Source of the DNA: Stigmatella ashevillena
GTDB taxonomy: Bacteria > Myxococcota > Myxococcia > Myxococcales > Myxococcaceae
Assembly (NCBI RefSeq): GCF_028368975.1
Contig: NZ_JAQNDM010000002.1
Coordinates: 3,528,425 to 3,592,424 of the forward strand
Direction: 5' to 3'
DNA length: 64,000 nucleotides
Shown: positions 1 to 8,336 of the stretch, piece by piece
Layout: every line of letters begins with the position of its first letter
Position numbering within the stretch: the first letter of the stretch is position 1
Position numbers and translations under genes: made by a program
Notes under the pieces: generated by a model
What the model was told of the DNA's origin: nothing
The model's input: only the letters and a program-made list of their open reading frames with translations
Databases searched by the model: none

Positions 1-1
1 C

Positions 2-127
2 GAAATCCGCCAGGATCTTCTCGCCCATGAATCAGGCCAACACCTCTGGGCCGGGCGGCTCGCCGAAGCGCTCCGCACGGTCCTGCCCAACATCCTGACT
101 CCCTCCTCATCGAGGATCGCCTCATGA
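2..127 (+). CDS. C-terminal end of an unidentified protein (cut by window edge)
   Basis: The first 126 bases read as 41 codons with high third-position GC and end in TGA at 125-127. The stop overlaps the ATG of the next gene (ATGA), the usual sign of translational coupling, so this is probably the 3' end of the first visible gene of a three-gene operon. The visible residues (about EIRQDLLAHESG at the left, a short helix-like stretch, then a Ser-rich tail) match no family I recognise. Function is unknown; the coupling to a hydrolase and a GS-like ligase suggests a role in the same pathway. Confidence 0.55.
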   Translation, partial: EIRQDLLAHESGQHLWAGRLAEALRTVLPNILTPSSSRIAS

Positions 128-804
128 CCTCCGAGCGCCTGCCAGCCATCGACGCCGAAGGTGGCGCCTACCGCGAGCGGCCCATCGAGCCAAGGCGTAC
201 GGCGCTGCTCAACATCGACATGCAGAACATGGAGGTGGCCCGGGAGATCCGCCAGCGTGCGCGCAAGCCGGGCACACCGGAAAGCCGCAAGGCGGAGTAC
301 TACGAACGCGTTGATCAGCTCGTCATCCCCAACCAGCAGCGCCTCCAGGCCGCAGCCCGGAAGGCCGGCATCGAGGTGATGTTCACCACAATCGAGAGCC
401 TGACCCTCGATGGACGGGACCGGAGCCTCGACCACAAGATCTCCCGGCTGCATGCGCCCAAGGGCTCCTGGGAGGGCCGGGTCATCGATGAGGTCGCTCC
501 GGTGGGCGACGAGATCATCATCCCCAAGACCTCCTCGGGCATCTTCAACTCCACCAACATCGAGTACGTGCTTCGAAACCTGGGGATCGAGTACCTGATC
601 CTCTATGGCGTGCTGACCGACCAGTGCGTCGAGTCGGCCATCCGCGACGCCGCGGACCGAGGCTTCATGGTGACGCAGATCGAAGACTGCTGCGCCAGCT
701 ATACACCCGGGCAACACGAGCATTCGATCCGTGCCATGAAAGGCCACTACTGCCGCACCCGCAGCACGGATGAGATGATCGCGGAAATGGAGCGCCTGGC
801 ATGA
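124..804 (+). CDS. Isochorismatase-family cysteine hydrolase
   Basis: A 226-aa cytoplasmic protein of the isochorismatase-like hydrolase superfamily, whose members hydrolyse amides or related bonds with an Asp-Lys-Cys triad. All three residues are visible: D32 in LLNIDMQN, K135 in IIPKTSSGIF, and C168 in GVLTDQCVESAIRDA. The ATG overlaps the upstream stop (ATGA), and the gene's own stop overlaps the next ATG (ATGA at 801-804), so three genes are coupled. The neighbour is a glutamine-synthetase-like ligase, which fits a pathway that makes and breaks gamma-glutamyl amides or a related amide; the substrate cannot be read from sequence. Family assignment is firm, specificity is not. Confidence 0.88.
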   Translation: MTSERLPAIDAEGGAYRERPIEPRRTALLNIDMQNMEVAREIRQRARKPGTPESRKAEYYERVDQLVIPNQQRLQAAARKAGIEVMFTTIESLTLDGRDRSLDHKISRLHAPKGSWEGRVIDEVAPVGDEIIIPKTSSGIFNSTNIEYVLRNLGIEYLILYGVLTDQCVESAIRDAADRGFMVTQIEDCCASYTPGQHEHSIRAMKGHYCRTRSTDEMIAEMERLA

Positions 805-2135
805 GCCTGATCAACCACGTGGGGAGTGGTGAGCATCTGCTCATGCTCGCCTGCAATGACCTCAGCGGAACAACCCGGGGCCGGGCGGTCCCGATGCGCG
901 AGCGCGACGCCTACCTCCAGAAGGGCGTTGGCTGGGTGCCCGCGGACCAGGCACTCACCCCATTCGACGTGATCGCCAACCCGAATCCCTGGGGCTCGAC
1001 GGGTGACCTGCGCCTCAAACCAGACCGCGACGCCGAGGTGCGGGTCGACCTGTGGCCGGACACGGCCCCGCTTCAATACGCCTTGTGCGACATCGTCAAC
1101 ACGGATGGCACTGCCTGGGACTCGTGCACGCGAACCTACTTGCGCACGGCCCTCGCGGAGCTGGAGGCGGAAACAGGGCTCAAGCTCCTGGTCGCCTTCG
1201 AGCATGAGTTCACGCTGGTGGGCCAGGAACCGCCCGGCCCGGCCTTCTCACTGCGCGCGTTCCGGTCGGAAGAGCGGCTGGGCAACCTGATCATGGCAGC
1301 CCTCGAGCAGGCCCAGCAGGAGCCCGAGATGTTCCTGCCCGAGTACGGGGCGGGACAGTTCGAAGTGCTGTGCAAGCCAGCGTCCGCCCTGGCGGCGGCG
1401 GACCGGGCCGTCTTCGTGCGCGACATCTGCCGCGAGGTCGCCGCCCGGCTCGGCAAGCGCATCACCTTCTCCCCGAAGCTCACCCCTCAAGGCGTGGGCA
1501 ACGGCGTGCACATCCACTTCAGCCTGTGGGATCGCGAGAAGCGCCCGGTGACCTACGATCCCAAGGGGCCTGGCGGGCTGAGCCTGATGGCGGGACGCTT
1601 CGCCGCCGGGGTGCTGGCGCACCTGCCAGCGCTGTGCGCGCTGACCGCGCCCAGCGTCGTCTCCTACCTTCGCCTGATGCCCCACCACTGGAGCTCGGCG
1701 TACACCTGCCTCGGCCATCGCAACCGCGAGGCCGCGCTGCGCATCTGCCCCGTGGAGGATCGCCCAGGTGCGGACGTCTCCCGCCAGTTCAACTTGGAGT
1801 ACCGGCCCGCGGATGCGACGGCCTGCCCCTACATCGCGCTGGGCGCCCTGGTGCGAGCCGGACTGGACGGGATTCGCCGCGAGTTGGCGGTGCCACCGCT
1901 CGTCAACGGCGACCCCTCGGAGATGAGCGAGGCCGAGCGCGAGCGCGTTGGCGCCCACCGGTTGCCCTCCTCCCTGCCCGAGGCGCTCTCCGCCCTCGAA
2001 GCAGACGCGACGATGCGCGGCGGGTTCTCCAACGATCTGCTCTCCTGCTACCTGTCGCTCAAGCGCACGGAGATGAAGGTGCTCGATGGGCTGGACGCGG
2101 CCGCAGCCTGCCGCCGCTACGCCGAGTGCTACTGA
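801..2135 (+). CDS. Glutamine synthetase-family ligase (gamma-glutamyl amide synthetase-like)
   Basis: A 444-aa protein with the GS catalytic fold: an N-terminal beta-grasp region (about 1-110), then FEHEF (a variant of the GxExEF metal-binding motif), NGVHIHFSLWD (ATP/metal site) and GHRNREAALRI near residue 310. The familiar adenylylation loop of housekeeping GlnA is not evident, and the sequence resembles the GS-like ligases that join glutamate to amines (PuuA/GlnA3/GlnA4-like). The start codon overlaps the stop of the isochorismatase-like gene by 4 bases. Likely reaction: ATP-dependent gamma-glutamylation of an unidentified amine. Ordinary glutamine synthesis is less likely because of the operon context. 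Confidence 0.8.
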   Translation: MSLINHVGSGEHLLMLACNDLSGTTRGRAVPMRERDAYLQKGVGWVPADQALTPFDVIANPNPWGSTGDLRLKPDRDAEVRVDLWPDTAPLQYALCDIVNTDGTAWDSCTRTYLRTALAELEAETGLKLLVAFEHEFTLVGQEPPGPAFSLRAFRSEERLGNLIMAALEQAQQEPEMFLPEYGAGQFEVLCKPASALAAADRAVFVRDICREVAARLGKRITFSPKLTPQGVGNGVHIHFSLWDREKRPVTYDPKGPGGLSLMAGRFAAGVLAHLPALCALTAPSVVSYLRLMPHHWSSAYTCLGHRNREAALRICPVEDRPGADVSRQFNLEYRPADATACPYIALGALVRAGLDGIRRELAVPPLVNGDPSEMSEAERERVGAHRLPSSLPEALSALEADATMRGGFSNDLLSCYLSLKRTEMKVLDGLDAAAACRRYAECY

Positions 2136-2174
2136 GCCCGCCCCAACCCCGAAGAGCTCCCCGCGTCTCCCCTC

Positions 2175-5100
2175 TCACCGGGCGCTGTCCACGGTGAGCA
2201 CCGCTCCCGTCGAGTAGGCGGTGAACTCGGGCGCATACAGGGACTGCACCGTCGCAGGCCCCACCCGGAACGTGCCCGCCATGTTCGCCCGGAGCCGGTA
2301 CTTGAAGGTGTACTCGCCCACCGGCAGCCACTCGAAGAAGAAGTTCGTTCCCGAGTCCCGCGTCTCCTCATACCAGGCGATCCCCAGGTCCTGCTTGTGC
2401 CGGGACACCCCGCCCTCTGGCTCCAGCCCCGCCGCGCGCGGATCCTTCAGGTGCACGTACTCGGACGCGTGCTTCGTCCGCAGCGAGAGATGCACCTCCA
2501 CCTCGTCTCCCGGTACCAACTTCGCGCCCTCCGCCAGAGGCCGCAGCGTCGCCTCCGTGCCCTCGCGCTTGCGCAGGAAATAGCGGCGAGACACCTGGAA
2601 GAAGTCCCCGCGCTCCTCGACCGGAAGCCTCTCCGTCGAGAATTGCCACGTCGCCGAGGCGAACGCGAATCCCTTCGCCGACTTCTCCACCACCACCGTA
2701 CTGCTCTTCACGGGATCCACCTCTGCCCCTGGGATCAGCACCTGGTTCTTCTTCCCCGTGTACGTGTCCGGTGCGAAGACGAACTCCACCGTCTTGTCTC
2801 CCACCGTCACCTTGGCCTCCTCGCGGATGCCCAGTGCCCCCTCTTGCCGCAGGTACCCCACCAGCGCGTAGAGGGCCTCCGCCGTGGCCCGCGTGGACTT
2901 CCAGTGGTTGAGCTTCTTGTCCAACAGCAGCCACTGGACAAGCCCTTCCCTGCGGGGATCCTTCGGCTTCAGCTCCGTGAGTGTGCGCAGCGCGAAGGCC
3001 TGCGTCTCGGTGGTGTCGTTGTACCAAAGCCAGCTCCGGTCCTCGGGAGCCCAGAATGTGCCCAGTTCCGGGCTCGTCTTCGCCGAGCCCATCACGCTCT
3101 CCCATACCCGCTCCGCATCCTTCACCCGCCCCGCACGCTTGAGCGTCAATGCCAGATAGCCCTTCAGGTACGGTGAGTGCTCCTTCCAGTGCTTGAAGGA
3201 GAAGTCGAGGATGCGCTTGCGCTCGTCCGCAGAGAGTGCGTCCCCCATGTAGCTCGCGTCCGGATAGCTGGAGGCCACGTAGTTGAGGAAGGTGAGGAAC
3301 TCCCAGCCCTGGTCTTCTTCCATCTGCTTGTTCACGGATTCTTCGCGGAAGTACCGCGCCAGGTAGCGCCACGCGCCCTGGGTCAGCTCCTTGGGGAATT
3401 CCACTTGGTATTCCGCGGCTCTCGCCAGTCCGTGGGCAATGTAGAGCGTCATGAACGGGGACGGCGGGCCTCCCGGCCACCACGGGAAGCCACCGCCCAC
3501 GGTCTGTGCTTCGGCCAGCTTCGTGAGCGAGAGCTGGCGCTGAGCCTTCGCCACAGCCGGATCCAGCACCTTCAACAAACCGCTCTCGGCCTCTGGCCCG
3601 CCTTTCGCCTCTTGAAGCCAGGGCGTCTCTTCCAACGCCAGGTGCCGATTCGGATCCGCTGAATCCCACACACCCAAGCGGGTGGCACGCTCACTCATCG
3701 CCTTGGCCATCTTCGCCACCGCCGGGTACTGCCCATAAAGGCTTGAGACAATGCCCGTGGAGACAAAGCGATTGAGGGTCTGCTCGGTGCACTCATAGGG
3801 GTAGTCCACCAGGTACGGCAGCGCTTGGAGCACCGAGGAGAAGAGCTGCGCGTCCACGGTCACGGTCAGCTGGCCGTTGATCCGGGTCGGGTCGTCGTTG
3901 CGCCGCAAATCGTCGAAGGTCAGCTCCTTGCGATCTTTGTCTCGCAGCGTCACGAAGCGCGACTGCGACAGATGGAGGCGGCCGGGGAGCACAGGCATCG
4001 GGCGCAGTTCCCCATCACCGAGGGGTCCAGCACGCGCAGTGACACGCACCGCCACCGTCTCCAGTTGCGCCGGCGTCGAGAGTGGGAAGCGCAACGTGAT
4101 TCCCCTCCCAGGTTCGACGGTGAAGGGCTGGCTGGCGTTCGCGACACCGAAACGGGAGAGCACACTCTTCTCCGTCTCGGGATCCAGAATGTCCAGCGTG
4201 AGCGTGCCCTCCTGCCTCCTCTCACTGGCGTTGTTGACCACCACCTCCAGCACGGCCTTGTCACCCTCCCGCAGGAAACGTGGGACGTAGGGCCGCACCA
4301 TCAGCTCCTTCACGCTGCGCGCGGTACGCTGCAGCGACCCGCCCTTCATGTCCCGCGTCACCGCGTGCACCCAGGCGCTCCACGCCGTCACCGAGTCCGG
4401 CACCGTGAACTCCAACGTCGCCGAGCCGTCCTGCTCCGTCAAAAGCTGCGGAATCCAGAAGGCTGTCTCCGCGAAGTCCGAGCGCACCGGTGCCGAAGGA
4501 GGAACCGGCTGCGGGAGGGCATTCGCCGACGAGCCCTTGATCACCTGGATGATCTCCCTCCTTTTCTGTTCCAGAACCCGCCTGACCCATCCCCCTGGCC
4601 CTCCCATGTTGTTATTTTCCAGGAAGAGGAGGCGATCCCCTTTGGGGTAGAACCACCCAGACACCCCCAGTCCCTCACCGCGAACCTGTCGGGCTGTCTC
4701 GGCCCCCAGAGAGGAGAGCAATTCCACTTCGGACAGCTCATCTCCGTAGAACATGGTCCCCAAGAGCGGCTCATGGGGTGCGAAGAGATCCAACGCCTGA
4801 TCATACATGTACGCGAGCAGTTCGGCGGCCCCCGCCTCCACCGGGCCCCCCTTCGGCCCACGCACCGTCACGCGCCATGTCTCCTTCTCGCCTGGACGCA
4901 GCCGATCCCGGAAGGACGTGAACTCAATGCTGAGTTCCTTGTTATCGAACGGGACGGACACCGGCTGCACGAAGCGCAGGAGTTGGTAGTCCCGCACACC
5001 CACCAGCGAGACCGTGAAGCCACCTCGCAACGCCTCTGTCACAGGCATTTCGATGACTGCGGGGTCCTTCCCGCGCGTGAGCTGGCGCCTCTGGATCCGC

Positions 5101-8100
5101 TTTGTCCCCTGGTACACCTCCAGGAACAGCGTCTGCCCCTCGAAGCCAGAGAACGCGAGCAGCCGCGCCGTGTCCCCCACTTTCACCGTTTTCCGCTCGA
5201 GTATCAGCACCGCAGGCAGCGCGATGGGGGCGCTCGCACCCGCCACGAGGAACTCACGCGCGGTGGTGAACTTCTGACCGAAAGCATCCACCGTCTCGTA
5301 CAGGAGGCGGTAGGCGCCCGGCTTCAATACCGGGAGCTTCAGCCGGACCAGACCCTCGGCATCGTGCTCCACCGTCCCCTTCGCCTGCTCCGCGCCCTCC
5401 ATCCAGCGGCTCAGGGTCGCCTCGGGTGAGAACGCCTCTTCGACCCATCGAGGCCGAAGCGCATCACCGGGCGTGGGCATGCGCTCCTCCCCTCCCCGCT
5501 CACCCGGAGGCAGGAGGATGGGCTCATCCGCGGGAAGCACTGGCTGCGCAGGCTGCTGAAGCTCCACGAGCCGCCAGTTCCCTTTTCCTGGCTGGGGTGC
5601 ACCATCCAGATTGGAGCGCAGCAGCCGGAACTCCGCAGGCGCGCCCTCGGAGAAGAAGCCTCTGTCTGCCTCCAGGCGAACCTCCACTGCGACGAAGCCC
5701 AGCCGGAAGGCCCGGCTCACCGAGCGAGTCTCCCCGCCCTCGGCCTTCACATCCGCTTCCACCCGGTAGCGCCAAGTGACTGCAGACAGCTTCGCCTCGC
5801 GCTCATCGGCATCGGGAGTAAAGGAGACCTCAAAGGAGCCGTCCTCTTTCAGCGGAGAGGTGCCGGTTGCCACGAGCGGGGGTTCTTCCGGAGGGACACT
5901 CGACCCCTGGTGCCATCCCCACCCCTCCAGCCCTACCGGTTCACGGGACACACGCCAACGCACGGAACCGTTCGTCACCGGAAACCCAAAGTGATAGCGG
6001 GCCTCTCCGCGGAATGTGGCTGTCCGGTTGAGCCTCAGCGCAGCGCTCGGGTCCTTCAGCTTCACCTCGAAGGTGGGCCGCTTGTACTCTTCCACTCGCA
6101 CGTCCGCCCAGCCCCAGATGTCGGTGGAAATGCGCCAGCGGCCGAGCAATCGGCCTGCGGGAATACTGAACTCGCCCGCAGCAGAGCCGAAGGCGTTGGT
6201 GCGGACTTTCTGCTTCCCGGCGACCTGGCCGTTGGGATCAAAGAGGGACACCGTGACCGGGAGGTTCGCTCGGGTCTGGTAGCGCGACCGCTCGTCGTCA
6301 CCTCGGAAGGCCACCACCTTCCACAAGATTTTCTGGAGCGGCCGGTAAGCGCTCCGGTCCGTATAGATGAGCGCCCGGGTCGTTCCTGAGGGGTTCCCCT
6401 CGGATTCGCCCGTGCCACGCCCGGAGGACGTCATCGGGTCCTGGAGCAACAGGGCATTCCGTCCCCGTCCCACGACGACAAGGAACCTCCGGTAAGTCGC
6501 GCCCTGCAAGCCAATGAACGTCGCCTCGCCCTGGGAATCCGTCCGTGTGTGCTGCATTTCGCGGAGGCCGCGCTCGAAATCCCAGAGGAAGAGACGGGCC
6601 TCCACGCCCGAAGCAGGTCGCCCCTCCTTTCCATCCACCACGCGAAGCTCGATCCGGTTTTCCTGATCGCTTCGTGCGATGAGTGTGTAGGGCGTCACCG
6701 TCAGGAACATGCCCTCCACCCGGTTGTCCGTCTCTCCAAAGTCACTCCGCATGGAAGCGACGATGAGGTAGAGGCCTGGCTGAGAGAGCGGAGGCGTAAC
6801 GAAGGTACGGTGGTGTTGGAAGTCCGGCGTCGCTGGCAGCTCCGTCGTCCAGGAGACCGTCGGCTTCTGCCTGCTGATCAGCCGCGTCAGCTCGTCTCCG
6901 TCAGGCAGCAACTCATCGCCGTCCAGCCTGGCGAGCCTCTTCTCAAGCTCATAGGGATACGCGCGGAAGAAGAGCACAGGCACGTTCCGGTGCATCACCT
7001 CGATCGAGCGCCGCAGAGGGCCATCCGAGCGCATGCCCCCGAGGCTGTACTCGGGTGCCTCCAACTCGGCGATCAACGTGGCACAGCGTTTACCGCCCAA
7101 GCTCTTCGGGTACGCCGCAACTCCCTCCTTCGCGAGATGGTGTGCGCGCACCTGATGCTCCGCCTCCCGCTCCAGCTCCGCCAGCAGCCCCTGACCCATT
7201 GCCCACCAGGGCACTGCGCGAAAGCCTTCCAGGTGCGCAGCCAAGTGCTGGCGGATGCGCGTTCGATCCTCCTCTTGCGAGAAGGCCTCGTGGAGCCGTT
7301 GGTAGCGCACCAGCCGGGCCTCCAACTCCGCCTCTCGACGGTCGGCGTTCCGATGCCACGCCTCCAGGTCCCCGAGGATGGCGACCGTCTTGCTCAGCCG
7401 GTGGACCGCCGGATCTGTCAGTTCCACCGTGGGCGTTCCCGCAAGCAGCGCGCCCAGATCCAGCGAGGACAGCTCTTGCAATTGCTCCGGGCGCCCCGTC
7501 GAGGTGTTCGACAACAGATCCACCCATAAGTACGCCACCGCGTCCCGCAGCGTGCTGCGGATGCCCTCAGGGTAGTCACTGGGCTCAATGTACTCGGCAA
7601 GTACCCTGACGGGCGTGTTGCCCAGCCGCTCGCGCTCCCTCCACACGTCGGCAAGGGCACGATGGGCCTCGGTGATGATCTGCGCCCGCGTCCACTGCTT
7701 GAGGTCTACGGGCACCAAGGACTCAACCCGCTCGCGGTCGGCCAGCTCCCACCGGGCCACTTCCGCGTAGAAAACGAGCGACTGGGCGTAGAAGAGCTGC
7801 AATGCGGCGCGGGGCAGAAGTCCCTTCGGCCAAGGCTGCTCGCGCAGGTAGCGCACCGCCGTCTCGGGTGAATCGAGCTGCATGCGAAGCTGCACTTTGC
7901 GGATGAGGGCGCGCGCCCACTCGTCTTCGTCACCTCTCGCCACGGCTTGGGCGAGCCGTGCATCAATGCCCTGTTCAGCGGCCTTGAGATCTTGCTCCTG
8001 AATGAGCTGTTCGATTGCCTCCCATGAAGACGGCGCCTTGTCCTGCGCACGAGCAGGCGCAGAGGCCATCAGCGTCGCGAGAAGAAGCAGCGGGAGCCAG

Positions 8101-8126
8101 GCCAGCACTCGGTGGAGCATGGACAT
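2175..8126 (-). CDS. Alpha-2-macroglobulin family protein with intact thioester
   Basis: A 1983-aa secreted protein and the largest gene here. Residues 1-27 form a Sec signal peptide (hydrophobic run, then APARAQ). The middle holds macroglobulin-like domains and a bait-region stretch (near 560-900). The A2M signature is near 1215-1290 (SDFAETAFWIPQLL, then TVPDSVTAWSAWVHA). The thioester motif is PYECTEQ, with C1446 and Q1449, followed by the helical thioester domain. Bacterial A2Ms are periplasmic or envelope-anchored traps that covalently bind attacking proteases. In many bacteria the gene is paired with pbpC; no pbpC lies beside it here, and no lipobox is seen, so it may be free in the periplasm or exported. 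Next upstream is a DUF4832 protein on the same strand, 210 bp away. Confidence 0.93.
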   Translation of the reverse strand: MSMLHRVLAWLPLLLLATLMASAPARAQDKAPSSWEAIEQLIQEQDLKAAEQGIDARLAQAVARGDEDEWARALIRKVQLRMQLDSPETAVRYLREQPWPKGLLPRAALQLFYAQSLVFYAEVARWELADRERVESLVPVDLKQWTRAQIITEAHRALADVWRERERLGNTPVRVLAEYIEPSDYPEGIRSTLRDAVAYLWVDLLSNTSTGRPEQLQELSSLDLGALLAGTPTVELTDPAVHRLSKTVAILGDLEAWHRNADRREAELEARLVRYQRLHEAFSQEEDRTRIRQHLAAHLEGFRAVPWWAMGQGLLAELEREAEHQVRAHHLAKEGVAAYPKSLGGKRCATLIAELEAPEYSLGGMRSDGPLRRSIEVMHRNVPVLFFRAYPYELEKRLARLDGDELLPDGDELTRLISRQKPTVSWTTELPATPDFQHHRTFVTPPLSQPGLYLIVASMRSDFGETDNRVEGMFLTVTPYTLIARSDQENRIELRVVDGKEGRPASGVEARLFLWDFERGLREMQHTRTDSQGEATFIGLQGATYRRFLVVVGRGRNALLLQDPMTSSGRGTGESEGNPSGTTRALIYTDRSAYRPLQKILWKVVAFRGDDERSRYQTRANLPVTVSLFDPNGQVAGKQKVRTNAFGSAAGEFSIPAGRLLGRWRISTDIWGWADVRVEEYKRPTFEVKLKDPSAALRLNRTATFRGEARYHFGFPVTNGSVRWRVSREPVGLEGWGWHQGSSVPPEEPPLVATGTSPLKEDGSFEVSFTPDADEREAKLSAVTWRYRVEADVKAEGGETRSVSRAFRLGFVAVEVRLEADRGFFSEGAPAEFRLLRSNLDGAPQPGKGNWRLVELQQPAQPVLPADEPILLPPGERGGEERMPTPGDALRPRWVEEAFSPEATLSRWMEGAEQAKGTVEHDAEGLVRLKLPVLKPGAYRLLYETVDAFGQKFTTAREFLVAGASAPIALPAVLILERKTVKVGDTARLLAFSGFEGQTLFLEVYQGTKRIQRRQLTRGKDPAVIEMPVTEALRGGFTVSLVGVRDYQLLRFVQPVSVPFDNKELSIEFTSFRDRLRPGEKETWRVTVRGPKGGPVEAGAAELLAYMYDQALDLFAPHEPLLGTMFYGDELSEVELLSSLGAETARQVRGEGLGVSGWFYPKGDRLLFLENNNMGGPGGWVRRVLEQKRREIIQVIKGSSANALPQPVPPSAPVRSDFAETAFWIPQLLTEQDGSATLEFTVPDSVTAWSAWVHAVTRDMKGGSLQRTARSVKELMVRPYVPRFLREGDKAVLEVVVNNASERRQEGTLTLDILDPETEKSVLSRFGVANASQPFTVEPGRGITLRFPLSTPAQLETVAVRVTARAGPLGDGELRPMPVLPGRLHLSQSRFVTLRDKDRKELTFDDLRRNDDPTRINGQLTVTVDAQLFSSVLQALPYLVDYPYECTEQTLNRFVSTGIVSSLYGQYPAVAKMAKAMSERATRLGVWDSADPNRHLALEETPWLQEAKGGPEAESGLLKVLDPAVAKAQRQLSLTKLAEAQTVGGGFPWWPGGPPSPFMTLYIAHGLARAAEYQVEFPKELTQGAWRYLARYFREESVNKQMEEDQGWEFLTFLNYVASSYPDASYMGDALSADERKRILDFSFKHWKEHSPYLKGYLALTLKRAGRVKDAERVWESVMGSAKTSPELGTFWAPEDRSWLWYNDTTETQAFALRTLTELKPKDPRREGLVQWLLLDKKLNHWKSTRATAEALYALVGYLRQEGALGIREEAKVTVGDKTVEFVFAPDTYTGKKNQVLIPGAEVDPVKSSTVVVEKSAKGFAFASATWQFSTERLPVEERGDFFQVSRRYFLRKREGTEATLRPLAEGAKLVPGDEVEVHLSLRTKHASEYVHLKDPRAAGLEPEGGVSRHKQDLGIAWYEETRDSGTNFFFEWLPVGEYTFKYRLRANMAGTFRVGPATVQSLYAPEFTAYSTGAVLTVDSAR

Positions 8127-8297
8127 CCGGGCACTCTATTCGCCGCCTCAAACTCGGACGAGGCCGTTCACTGTTCACCGTTCGCAGCGCAGCGCCTCCG
8201 CGTGCGGGGGGGTCGATGTAATCCTGCCAGAGCGCCCGGCCGTACTTCGCGATCCCCTCGGGGGAGCATTCAGAGCGGGTGGCGGATCCGAGAACCA

Positions 8298-8328
8298 CGC
8301 CCGGTGCATGCGACACTCACACCGGGCG
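8298..8328 (-). terminator. Hairpin downstream of the DUF4832 gene
   Basis: Inverted repeat CGCCCGGTG / CACCGGGCG (9-bp arms, 13-nt loop), placed 8 bases after the stop of the minus-strand DUF4832 gene and before the A2M gene. No T-tract follows, so it may be a weak terminator or a transcript-end stabiliser. Confidence 0.45.
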
Positions 8329-8336
8329 CGGGGGAC

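Noticed and set aside
3825-5429. Long plus-strand frame inside the A2M gene
   Set aside because: Shadow of the minus-strand A2M gene, with His/Arg-rich composition and no domains.
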